This document shows positions 33,098 through 40,751 of a stretch of DNA of 64,000 nt, in pieces. The first letter of the stretch is position 1. Every line of letters starts with the position of its first letter. The notes under the pieces are model-generated. The model was not told the origin of the DNA and did no database searches. It saw only the letters and a program-made list of their open reading frames with translations. Source of the DNA: Burkholderiaceae bacterium (GTDB taxonomy: Bacteria; Pseudomonadota; Gammaproteobacteria; Burkholderiales; Burkholderiaceae_C); NCBI GenBank assembly GCA_017992055.1, contig JAGOPK010000003.1:124001-188000 (forward strand), in the 5' to 3' direction. The translations under genes were made by a program, and so were the position numbers.

Positions 33098-34889
33098 CCG
33101 TCGGGCGCCGCAGCGCCCGCAGCACCCACACTGCCAACGCCAGCCCGGCCAGCCAGCCCAGGCCCAGCGCGCCGCCGCCACCACCCCCGCCCGTCGACGG
33201 CGTGGTCGGATTGGTGGGATTGGTGGGGTTGGTCGGCGTCACCACCGCCGGCTGGCAGCTGCCGGCCACGGCCGCCGGCAGCGGGTCGGGCAGGCTGCGG
33301 CCCAGCACGGTGGCGCAGGCGGCATGGCGGTCATCGACCAGCACGGTTGCGCTGCAGGTCGGCGCCTGCCAGGTGGCCGGGGCCTGGGCAAAGGCCAGGG
33401 CCTGGTCGGCATCCAGCAGGCCGGCGCCGCAGGTGGCGGTGGTGCAGCTGCAGCGGCCCACATTGCTGCCCAGCGCACAGTCGCCCAGCAGCGGCGACTG
33501 CACATGCGGCCGGGCGCTGCGCTTCAGGCCGTCCTCGATCTGCTCCACCGTCAGGCTGGGGTTCAGCCCCAGCATCAGCGAGGCCACGGCCGCGGCCTGC
33601 GGTGCGGCAAAGCTGGTGCCGCTGGCTGCCACATAGCCGGCCTGGCCCGGCAGGGTCTGGCCCAGGTTGCCGGTGGTGACGATGCCGCTGTCGGCCAGCT
33701 GGGCATCGCAGCTGGCGCCGATGGCGGCGTCGCCGCCGGTGGCCAGCAGCGCGACCTTGGCGCCGAAGTTGGAGTAGCTGCTCTTGATGCCTTCGCGGTT
33801 GGCCGCGGCGACCGCAAAGGCGCCGCTGCAGGAGGCCGGCCGGCCGACCTCGCGGCGCTGGTTGCCGGCGGCCACGAACACCACCGAGCCCCGCGCCCGC
33901 ACGGCGGCCAGCGTGTCCACATACAGCTGGGCGGTGTCGCGCACCGCGGCGTCGCTGCTGTTGACATCGCAGGCGTCGATGCTGCCGTAGCTCAGCACGA
34001 TCAGCCGCGCCGGGTTGGGATTGGCCGGCACGCCAGCCACGGCCAGGCCGGCGGCCCAGCGCAGGCCGTCGATGATGTCGGCCACCGCAGCACCGCATTT
34101 GCCGGCCACGCGCACCGGCAGCACCGTGCCCTGCCAGTTGGCCGCGGCCACGCCCTCGGTGTTGTTGCTCACCGCGGCCAGCTGGCCGGCGATGCTGGTG
34201 CCGTGCCAGCTGGAGGCCGGCGTCTCGGGGCAGCCGCTGAAGGCCGCCGGATGGGCCGCGCGGTCGCTGGCGCTGATGGCGTCGCCCGGGTCCTGGTAGT
34301 CGGCGTCGCGGCCGTTGCCGTCGCCCGAGTAGACGGCGTCGGCGACGAAGTCATAGCCCGGCAGCACCCGTGCATTGAGCTCGATGTGCGAGGTCAGGCC
34401 CGAGTCCAGCACCGCCACCGGCGCCGCATTGGCCACGCCGGTGGAGCGGTCCCAGGCCTTGGCAAAGCCGGCCGCGCCGCTGTTGCCGGCGGCCACGGCC
34501 TTCAGCCACCACTGCTCGGCAAAGCGGGCATCTGACGGCGTCACATCCAGCCGCTGCTCGCGCACATTGGGCACCACGCGGGCCACGCGCGGGTCGGCGC
34601 GCAGCCGCGCCTCCATCGCGCGGGCGGCGGTGGTGTCCAGCGCGGTGGTGGGGGCCAGCGCATGCCAGCGCTGGCCCAGCTCGCGGTCCAGCGTCAGCGG
34701 CAGGCGCTGCTCGCTGAGCACGGCCTGCACCGACTGGGCACGCCTGAGCCCGTCGCCGCTGTCCTCGCGCAGTTGAACGATGAAGCCGGTGACCGTCGGA
34801 GCGGTAGAGACGGCCGGGGCGGCCGGGGCGGCCAGGGTGGTGACGGCCAGGCCCAGGCCGGCCAGGAGACGGGGAAGCAGCAAGTCCAT
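33087..34889 (-). CDS. S8 family serine peptidase (subtilase) with GlyGly-CTERM tail
   Basis: This 600-residue secreted protease has a signal peptide at MDLLLPRLLAGLGLAVTTLA and an inhibitor-like propeptide (VTGFIVQLRED). The catalytic domain has Asp162 in VLDSGL, His229 in SWHGTSIAG and Ser426 in ASGTSFAAPQ. Many Cys residues suggest disulfides. The C-terminus has a Thr-Asn-Pro linker (four PTN units), then seven Gly, a hydrophobic segment and RRP. This GlyGly-CTERM layout is recognised by rhombosortase and is typical of type II secretion substrates. It is divergent from the secretion operon and shares its palindromic control region. Confidence 0.92.
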   Translation of the reverse strand: MDLLLPRLLAGLGLAVTTLAAPAAPAVSTAPTVTGFIVQLREDSGDGLRRAQSVQAVLSEQRLPLTLDRELGQRWHALAPTTALDTTAARAMEARLRADPRVARVVPNVREQRLDVTPSDARFAEQWWLKAVAAGNSGAAGFAKAWDRSTGVANAAPVAVLDSGLTSHIELNARVLPGYDFVADAVYSGDGNGRDADYQDPGDAISASDRAAHPAAFSGCPETPASSWHGTSIAGQLAAVSNNTEGVAAANWQGTVLPVRVAGKCGAAVADIIDGLRWAAGLAVAGVPANPNPARLIVLSYGSIDACDVNSSDAAVRDTAQLYVDTLAAVRARGSVVFVAAGNQRREVGRPASCSGAFAVAAANREGIKSSYSNFGAKVALLATGGDAAIGASCDAQLADSGIVTTGNLGQTLPGQAGYVAASGTSFAAPQAAAVASLMLGLNPSLTVEQIEDGLKRSARPHVQSPLLGDCALGSNVGRCSCTTATCGAGLLDADQALAFAQAPATWQAPTCSATVLVDDRHAACATVLGRSLPDPLPAAVAGSCQPAVVTPTNPTNPTNPTTPSTGGGGGGGALGLGWLAGLALAVWVLRALRRPTVSG

Positions 34890-34922
34890 GACGGCAATCT
34901 AGGTCGCCCGCCCGAAACGCCG

Positions 34923-34959
34923 ATGACGCGAACGGACCATGATGATCCGTTCGGATCAT
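34923..34959. promoter_or_regulatory. Tandem palindromes between subtilase and gspG
   Basis: Two 18-bp palindromes with centres 19 bp apart. The one at 34942-34959 is ATGATCCG-TT-CGGATCAT with perfect 8-bp arms. The one at 34923-34940 is ATGACGCG-AA-CGGACCAT and fits the consensus at 16 of 18 positions. On the minus strand TAGATT at 34901-34896 is a possible -10 for the subtilase. The nearer palindrome would then be centred about 42 bp before transcription start, as for LuxR-type activators. A half site CGGACCAT also overlaps the gspG start codon (35021-35028). Confidence 0.65.
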
Positions 34960-35026
34960 GGTCGGTGACAGGCGCTGCGCGACGCTTCATGGCGGAGTCA
35001 CAGCCGGCCCGTAGGCTCTCCGGACC

Positions 35027-35476
35027 ATGCCGTACCGCCCGCACCGTCCATCGCCAGCCCCTGCCGCGCTCCGTGGCCCGCGCGGCTTCACCCTGCTGGA
35101 GCTGCTGGTGGTGATGGTCATCATCGGCCTGCTGGCCGGCTATGTCGGCCCCAAGCTGTTCGCGCAGATCGGCAAGAGCGAGGCCAAGGTGGCGCGCGCG
35201 CAGATCGAGGCCTTCGGCAAGGCGCTGGACCAGTACCGCATCGACACCGGGCGCTACCCCAGCAGCGAGCAGGGCCTGGCGGCGCTGCAGCAGCGCCCCG
35301 GCGACGAGCCGCGCTGGTCCGGCCCCTACCTGGCCAAGGCCGTGCCGGCCGACCCCTGGGGCCAGCCCTATGTCTACCGCGCACCGGGCCAGCACGGCGA
35401 CTACGACCTGCTGTCGCTGGGCCGCGACCGCCGCCCCGGCGGCGACGGCGATGACGCCGACCTGACCAGCTGGTGA
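35027..35476 (+). CDS. gspG: Type II secretion system major pseudopilin GspG
   Basis: This 149-residue protein has a basic leader, then the prepilin peptidase site RG-FTLLELLVVMVIIGLLAG with Glu at +5. C-terminal motifs YPSSEQGLAALQQRP, GPYLAKAVPADPWGQPY and GGDGDDADLTSW are the GspG hallmark, including the calcium-binding loop. It would form the short pseudopilus that pushes folded proteins through the secretin. First gene of a 12-gene operon. Its stop overlaps the gspF start by 4 bp. Confidence 0.93.
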   Translation: MPYRPHRPSPAPAALRGPRGFTLLELLVVMVIIGLLAGYVGPKLFAQIGKSEAKVARAQIEAFGKALDQYRIDTGRYPSSEQGLAALQQRPGDEPRWSGPYLAKAVPADPWGQPYVYRAPGQHGDYDLLSLGRDRRPGGDGDDADLTSW

Positions 35477-36705
35477 GCGCCATGCCCGAGTTCCTGGCGC
35501 AGCTGTTCGAGCCGCCGCGCGGCGTGCGCCATGTGCGCGTGCAGGCCGCCGATGCCCAGGCCGTGGCCCAGGCCCTGGGCGTGGCGCCGCAGCGGGTGCT
35601 GGGCGTGCGCGCGCTGGATGCCGCGGCGCCGGCCGGCGGGCGGCGCCGCGCCGGAGCGCGCCTGGACCTGCGCCTGTTCAGCCAGGAGCTGGCGGTGCTG
35701 CTGGAGGCCGGCATTGCCCTGCCCGAGGCCTTGCAGACCCTGCGCGAGCGCGACCTGGCCGCCGACCGCTCGGGCCAGTCCGGCGCGGCGCTGGAGACGG
35801 TGCTGGCCGCGCTGCACCAGGGCCGCAGCATCTCGCAGGCCCTGGGCGCCGCGCCGCAGGCCTTCGATGCGCTGTTCATCGCCCTGGTCGCGGCCAGCGA
35901 GCGCAGCGGCCAGCTGGCGGCCACGCTGCGCGACCATGCGGCCTACCTGGCCTGGAGCGGCGCGCTGGCGGCGCGGCTGCGCGCGGCTCTGGTCTACCCG
36001 GCCCTGCTGCTGGGCGCCGGCCTGCTGGTGGTGCTGTTCCTGCTGCTGTACGTGCTGCCACGTTTTGCCGGCGTGTTCGACAGCCTGGGCCGCGACATTC
36101 CCACCGCCTCGCGCTGGCTGATCGAGCTGGGCGTGGCCGCCGCCGCCCATCCGGACCGTGTCGCGGCCGGGCTGCTGGCGCCGCCGCTGCTGGCCCTGCT
36201 GGCCTGGCGCTGGCCTGCGCTGCGCCAGGCCCTGGCCACCGGGCTGGCGCGTGCGCTGTGGGCCAGCCCCGGCCTGGGTCCGCGGCTGCGCCTGGTGGCC
36301 CTGGCCCGGCTGTACCGCAGCCTGGCCCTGCTGCTGGGCGCCGGCGTGCCGGTGCCCCAGGCCCTGGCGCTGACCGCGGCCGTGCTGCCGGCGCCACTGC
36401 GCGCGGCGGCCGCGACCACCCAGGCCGCGGTGCGCGAAGGCCAGCGCCTGTCGCAGGCCATGGACGGCGCCGGCCTGGCCACGCCGGTGGCCCGGCGCAT
36501 GCTGCGCGTGGGCGAGTCCAGCGGCCAGCTGGGCGCCATGCTGGGTCGCGCCGCGGCTTTCCACGACGACGAGATCGCGCGCAGCGCCGAGCTGCTGACG
36601 CGCACCGTCAACCCGCTGCTGATGCTGGTGCTGGGCACGCTGATCGGCGGCATCGTGGTGCTGATGTACCTGCCGATCTTCACGCTGATGGAGCAGGTGC
36701 AGTGA
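35473..36705 (+). CDS. gspF: Type II secretion system inner membrane platform protein GspF
   Basis: This 410-residue protein has two GspF domains. The first has LFSQELAVLLEAGIALPEAL, the second RLYRSLALLLGAGVPVPQAL. Three membrane segments are visible: VYPALLLGAGLLVVLFLLLY, AGLLAPPLLALLAW and LLMLVLGTLIGGIVVLMYL. GspF anchors the pseudopilus assembly ATPase at the inner membrane. A GTG at 35473 overlapping the gspG stop is used; an ATG at 35482 is an alternative. The end overlaps gspE by 4 bp. Confidence 0.92.
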   Translation: MSAMPEFLAQLFEPPRGVRHVRVQAADAQAVAQALGVAPQRVLGVRALDAAAPAGGRRRAGARLDLRLFSQELAVLLEAGIALPEALQTLRERDLAADRSGQSGAALETVLAALHQGRSISQALGAAPQAFDALFIALVAASERSGQLAATLRDHAAYLAWSGALAARLRAALVYPALLLGAGLLVVLFLLLYVLPRFAGVFDSLGRDIPTASRWLIELGVAAAAHPDRVAAGLLAPPLLALLAWRWPALRQALATGLARALWASPGLGPRLRLVALARLYRSLALLLGAGVPVPQALALTAAVLPAPLRAAAATTQAAVREGQRLSQAMDGAGLATPVARRMLRVGESSGQLGAMLGRAAAFHDDEIARSAELLTRTVNPLLMLVLGTLIGGIVVLMYLPIFTLMEQVQ

Positions 36706-38207
36706 CCGGCCCGGCCCTGCCGCTGCAGCCCGACCGCCAGCGCTGGCCGCAGACCCTGGCGATGCGCCATCGCACCCTGCTGGCGCAGGACGCTGCGGGC
36801 CGCCACGGCCTGGTGGCCGACCGGGCGCCGGACACCGCCCTGCTGCAGGCCGCCGAGGCGCGGCTGCAGCAGCCGCTGCTGTGGTGGCAGTGCAGCGCCG
36901 AGCAGCTGCAGCAGTGGCTGGACCAGGGCGAGCGCGAGGGCCGTGCGCTGGATGCCGTGGCCACGCCGGATGCCGCGGCCAACGATGCCAGCGCCGTGCA
37001 GGAGCTGAGCCTGGGCACGCTGGAGCGCGAGACCAGTCCGGCGGTGCGCCTGCTGGATGCGGTGCTGCTGGATGCGCTGGCCGATGGCGCCAGCGACATC
37101 CACCTGGAGAACGGCCCGCAGGGCGCGCGGCTGCGCCTGCGCATCGACGGCGTGCTGCAGCCGCTGCGCCAGATCGACGGCACGGCGCTGGCCGAGCAGC
37201 TGGTGTCGCGGCTGAAGGTGCTGGCCGAGCTGGACATCGGCGAGCGCCGGCTGCCGCAGGACGGCCGCTTCAAGCTGCGTGCGCTCGGCCGCGAGGTCGA
37301 CTTCCGGCTGTCGGTGATGCCCAGCGTCTGGGGCGAGGATGCGGTGGTGCGTGTGCTCGACCGCCAGGCGCTCACCGGCCAGGGCGGCGGTGGCGCACCG
37401 CTGAGACTGGCCACGCTGGGCTTCGAGCCGGCGATGTGCGAGGCCATCATCCGCCTGGCGCGTGCACCGCACGGCCTGCTGCTGGTCACCGGCCCCACCG
37501 GCAGCGGCAAGACCACCACGCTGTATGCGGCCATCGCCGAGCTCGACGGCGTGGCCGAGAAGATCATCACCATCGAGGACCCGGTCGAATACCAGCTGCC
37601 CGGCGTGGTGCAGATCCCGGTCAACGAGAAGAAGGGCCTGGGCTTTGCGCGTGGCCTGCGCTCCATCCTGCGCCACGACCCCGACCGCGTGATGGTCGGC
37701 GAGATCCGCGATGCCGAGACCGCACAGATCGCCGTGCAGGCCGCGCTGACCGGCCACCTGGTGTTCAGCAGCGTGCATGCCAACAGCGCCTTCGATGTCA
37801 TCGCGCGCTTCATGCACATGGGCCTGGACCTGTACAACCTGGTGTCGGCGCTGAACGCGGTGCTGGCCCAGCGCCTGCTGCGCCAGGTGTGCCCGCATTG
37901 CGCCGAGGCCATCGAGCCCGATGCCGCCGCCCTGGCCCGCCTGGGCCACGACCGGCCGCTGCAGCTGCGCCGCGGGCGCGGCTGCGCCCGCTGCCACCAC
38001 AGCGGCCTGCGCGGCCGCCTGGCCGTGGCCGAGCTGCTGCGCCTGGACGACCGCCTGCGCGACCTGATCGTGGCCCGCGCGCCCCTCGCCGAAATGCGCC
38101 GTGCCGCCCGGGACAGCGGCCTGCGCAGCCTGGCCGAGGCTGCGCTCGACGCCGTGCGCGCCGGCCGCACCACCCTGGCCGAGGTCGACCGTGTCATCGA
38201 ACTCTGA
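36702..38207 (+). CDS. gspE: Type II secretion system ATPase GspE
   Basis: This 501-residue AAA-like ATPase has Walker A GPTGSGKTTT at residues 264-273, an Asp box IITIEDPVEYQLPGV, a Walker B region MVGEIRDAETAQIA and a His box LTGHLVFSSVHAN. A zinc-binding tetracysteine sits at Cys397, Cys400, Cys428 and Cys431, as in GspE and PilB. It powers pseudopilus assembly at the cytoplasmic face. It starts with GTG overlapping the gspF stop and ends 17 bp inside the next gene. Confidence 0.94.
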   Translation: MTGPALPLQPDRQRWPQTLAMRHRTLLAQDAAGRHGLVADRAPDTALLQAAEARLQQPLLWWQCSAEQLQQWLDQGEREGRALDAVATPDAAANDASAVQELSLGTLERETSPAVRLLDAVLLDALADGASDIHLENGPQGARLRLRIDGVLQPLRQIDGTALAEQLVSRLKVLAELDIGERRLPQDGRFKLRALGREVDFRLSVMPSVWGEDAVVRVLDRQALTGQGGGGAPLRLATLGFEPAMCEAIIRLARAPHGLLLVTGPTGSGKTTTLYAAIAELDGVAEKIITIEDPVEYQLPGVVQIPVNEKKGLGFARGLRSILRHDPDRVMVGEIRDAETAQIAVQAALTGHLVFSSVHANSAFDVIARFMHMGLDLYNLVSALNAVLAQRLLRQVCPHCAEAIEPDAAALARLGHDRPLQLRRGRGCARCHHSGLRGRLAVAELLRLDDRLRDLIVARAPLAEMRRAARDSGLRSLAEAALDAVRAGRTTLAEVDRVIEL

Positions 38208-39009
38208 CCGCCTGCAGCAGGCCTGGCGCCTGTGGGCCACGCGCTGGCAGGCGCCGCATGCGCTGTGGTGGGGGCCGGACGGTCTGTGGGATGCCGGTGC
38301 CCAGCGCGGCGGCCGCCCGGCGCAGCGCCACGACGACATCGCCGCCTGGTGCGCCGCCCATCCCGGCAGCAGCGCCCGGCTGTGGCTGTCGGCCTGGTGG
38401 GTGGTCGAGCTGCTGGTCGATGCCGCCCTGCCGCTGGCCGACGACACCGCCCTGATCGACTATGTGCGGCCGCTGCTGCGCCACTACCACGGCGAGGTCG
38501 CGGCGGCCTGGTCGCTGGCGGCCTGGCACAGCGGCGAGCAGCGCGGCGTCAGCGCCCTGCATGGCCAGCGCCTGGACGAGCTGCGCGACAGTGCCCGCAT
38601 CCATGGCGTGCGCCTGCTGCAGGTGCAGCCCTGGTGGGCCCGGGCGCTGGCCCTGGCCGCCAGCCAGCCCGCGCTGCGCGGCGCCAGCGGGCCGCAGCGC
38701 CTGCTGCTGGCCGAGGGCCGGCTGCTGACCGTGATCGACCTGGACCAGGGCCGGCTCACCGGCCTGCAGCAGCGCCGCCTGGCCGAGCCCAGCCCGGCGG
38801 CGCTGGCCGACTGGCTGGACCGCGAGGGCGGGCCGGGCCCGGCACGCTGCTGGCTGCTGGGCTGGGGGCTGGAGTCCGCCACGCCGGCCGCGGGTCCGTC
38901 GCCGCGGCTGCCGCAGTGGCTGGACCGGCCCGAGGTGCTGGGCAGCGGCCATCCCGATCCACGCTGGTGGCACGGCGGCAGCGCGGCGCATAGCGGGGTC
39001 GCATCATGA
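38191..39009 (+). CDS. PilM/GspL-like cytoplasmic assembly protein (tentative)
   Basis: This 272-residue protein has no signal or clear membrane segment. Blocks such as ARLWLSAWWVVELLVDAALP, DYVRPLLRHYHGEVAAAW and RLLQVQPWWARALALAA look like the actin-like fold of PilM or the cytoplasmic half of GspL. Low similarity makes this a guess supported by gene order: it sits between gspE and small single-span proteins, where PilM or GspL is expected. GTG at 38191 is used as start. Very rich in Trp, Ala and Leu. Confidence 0.6.
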   Translation: MSSNSDRLQQAWRLWATRWQAPHALWWGPDGLWDAGAQRGGRPAQRHDDIAAWCAAHPGSSARLWLSAWWVVELLVDAALPLADDTALIDYVRPLLRHYHGEVAAAWSLAAWHSGEQRGVSALHGQRLDELRDSARIHGVRLLQVQPWWARALALAASQPALRGASGPQRLLLAEGRLLTVIDLDQGRLTGLQQRRLAEPSPAALADWLDREGGPGPARCWLLGWGLESATPAAGPSPRLPQWLDRPEVLGSGHPDPRWWHGGSAAHSGVAS

Positions 39010-39599
39010 GCCGGTTGCCGCAGGCGCCACGGCCGGACTTTCTGCAGCCGGTGCGCCCCACACCCGGCTGGGCCTGGCTGTGGCTGCTGACCGCCACCAC
39101 CGTGCTGGCCCTGGGCCTGGCCGAGGCCCGCCAGGCCTGGCAGGACCGCGAGCTGGCGCGATCGGCGCTGCTTCGCCTGCGCGACGGGCCGGGACCGGTG
39201 GCCGGCGCCGCGACGGCGTCGCCCAGGGCCGTCCTGCCCGCGCCCGTCCTGACGGCGCAGGCCGCCGAGGCCGGCCGCTGGCTGCAGCGCTTGCAACACC
39301 CCTGGCCGGCGGTGTTCGCGGCGTCCGAGCAGGCCACGGTCGAGGGCATCGCCTGGCTGGGCCTGGCCCAGGACGACAGCGGGCGGCTGCAGCTCGATGG
39401 CCTGGCGGCCTCGGCCGAGCAGGCCCTGGTGGCCGCCGAGCGCCTGCGCCGGGCCCTGCCCGCCGGCGCGGCGGGGCCGCTGGAACCGGGCTGGCAGGAC
39501 GTGCTGCTGGCCCGGCTGGAGCCGGTGGCCGAGGGTCAGCGCTTCGTGCTGCAGGCGCGCTGGGCGCCGGCCCAGCCCGCGGCGGCTGGCGCTCCCTGA
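39006..39599 (+). CDS. PilN/GspL-C-like single-span membrane protein (tentative)
   Basis: This 197-residue protein has one membrane segment near the N-terminus (WAWLWLLTATTVLALGLAEA), a helical stretch, and a periplasmic α/β region including VEGIAWLGLAQDDSGRLQLD and RFVLQARWAP. The size and layout fit PilN or the periplasmic half of GspL. It overlaps the previous gene by 4 bp. No sequence motif proves the assignment. Confidence 0.6.
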   Translation: MSRLPQAPRPDFLQPVRPTPGWAWLWLLTATTVLALGLAEARQAWQDRELARSALLRLRDGPGPVAGAATASPRAVLPAPVLTAQAAEAGRWLQRLQHPWPAVFAASEQATVEGIAWLGLAQDDSGRLQLDGLAASAEQALVAAERLRRALPAGAAGPLEPGWQDVLLARLEPVAEGQRFVLQARWAPAQPAAAGAP

Positions 39600-39607
39600 C
39601 GTCGACG

Positions 39608-40168
39608 ATGAGCGTGCTGCTGTCCATGCGCGGCCAGCCGCGGCGCGTCAGGGCGCTGCTGCTCGGCGGCCTGCTGGCGCTGCTGGCCAGCGCGCTGCTG
39701 GCCACCGCCACCGTGCAGTGGCGGCAGGAGCACCAGGCGCTGGAGCAGCAGTGGCGCAGCGAGCGCGATGCGCGCCTGGCGACCGCGGCGCGGCCCGGCC
39801 CGACGCCGTCCGCCGGGCCGGACGATGCCGCCGCCCGGCTGCAGGCCGCCTTGCCGCCGCCCGGCCAGGCGCCGCAGCGGGTGGCCGAGCTGCTGGCCCT
39901 GGCCCGGCGCCAGGGGCTGACCCTGCGTGGCGCGCAGCAGCGCCTGCCCGACGCGCAGCGCCGCGCCGACCAGGCCGCGCCCGGCCGGCTGGAGCTGGCC
40001 CTGCTGGCCGAGGCCGACTATGGGCAGCTGCGGCGCTTCGTTGCCGAGGCGCTGGCCCAGGATGCCGGCCTGGTGCTGGGCTCGCTGCGCCTGCAACGGG
40101 CCGATGCCCGGACCGCGCGCCTGCAGGCCGAGCTGCAATGGGTACTGCTGTCGCGGCCGCGGCCATGA
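39608..40168 (+). CDS. PilO/GspM-like single-span membrane protein (tentative)
   Basis: This 186-residue protein has one membrane segment (LLLGGLLALLASALLATATV), a charged coiled-coil-like stretch (WRQEHQALEQQWRSERDARL), and a ferredoxin-like periplasmic part including LELALLAEADYGQLRRFVAE and LGSLRLQRADART. GspM and PilO share this architecture. It follows the PilN-like gene by 8 bp. Role inferred from layout and position: linking the ATPase platform to the secretin. Confidence 0.6.
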   Translation: MSVLLSMRGQPRRVRALLLGGLLALLASALLATATVQWRQEHQALEQQWRSERDARLATAARPGPTPSAGPDDAAARLQAALPPPGQAPQRVAELLALARRQGLTLRGAQQRLPDAQRRADQAAPGRLELALLAEADYGQLRRFVAEALAQDAGLVLGSLRLQRADARTARLQAELQWVLLSRPRP

Positions 40169-40178
40169 CGGGTCGGCC

Positions 40179-40751
40179 ATGACGCCCCTGCTGCGCCATC
40201 TGCTGCTGGCCACGTTGCTGGCCAGCGCCGGCCTGGCCTTGTGGCCTGAGCCGGCTGCCGAGCCTGTCGTTGAGCCTGCCGTTGGGCTTGCCGTTGGGCC
40301 TGCCGTTGGGCTTGCCGAACAGGCCGTGTCCCGGCCGGTGGCCGCCGCGTCCCGCGTCCCGCCCGGGCCGGGCCTGCCGCCGCGCCCGGCCGACTGGCCC
40401 GATGCCGATGCGCAGGCCTTGCAGGCCTGGCAGGCGACTGCAGGGGCTGCCGCTGGCCCCGCTGCTGCGGCGCTGCGCGCCAGCGCCCCGGAGCGCCCCG
40501 CCGTGCCGTCCCTGCCCTACCAATGGATCGGCGTGCTCGACGATGGCCAGGGGCCCCAGGCCCTGCTGGCCGGGCCCCATCGCAGCCTGGCCCTGCGCGT
40601 GGGCCAGACGCTGGACCGCGACTGGCGCCTGGACGCCGTGAGCCCGGACCAGCTGACGCTGACCTGGCTGCCCGGCAACCAGCGCCTGGGCCTGAGCTTC
40701 AAGCCGCGCGCCGCGCTGCAGCCGCTGAACCCCGCCTCCGATCCCCCATGA
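40179..40751 (+). CDS. GspC/PilP-like inner membrane-to-secretin connector (tentative)
   Basis: This 190-residue protein has a short N-terminal hydrophobic segment (HLLLATLLASAGLALW) and a Pro/Val repeat linker. A C-terminal domain PYQWIGVLDDGQGPQALLAG, LALRVGQTLDRDWRLDAVSP, LTLTWLPGNQRL resembles the homology region of GspC and PilP that touches the secretin N-domains. The linker is encoded by 12-bp tandem repeats. Its stop overlaps gspD by 4 bp, which supports a partnership with the secretin. Confidence 0.62.
   Translation: MTPLLRHLLLATLLASAGLALWPEPAAEPVVEPAVGLAVGPAVGLAEQAVSRPVAAASRVPPGPGLPPRPADWPDADAQALQAWQATAGAAAGPAAAALRASAPERPAVPSLPYQWIGVLDDGQGPQALLAGPHRSLALRVGQTLDRDWRLDAVSPDQLTLTWLPGNQRLGLSFKPRAALQPLNPASDPP
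40248..40319. repeat. Six 12-bp tandem repeats (GAGCCTGYCGTT-like)
   Basis: Six diverged 12-bp units, such as GAGCCTGTCGTT and GGGCTTGCCGTT, encode the Pro/Val linker of the GspC/PilP-like protein. A second set of four related units (40783-40830, GAGCCTGTTGCC type) lies in the signal-peptide region of gspD, read in another frame. This points to a DNA-level repeat, not a conserved peptide. Confidence 0.75.
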
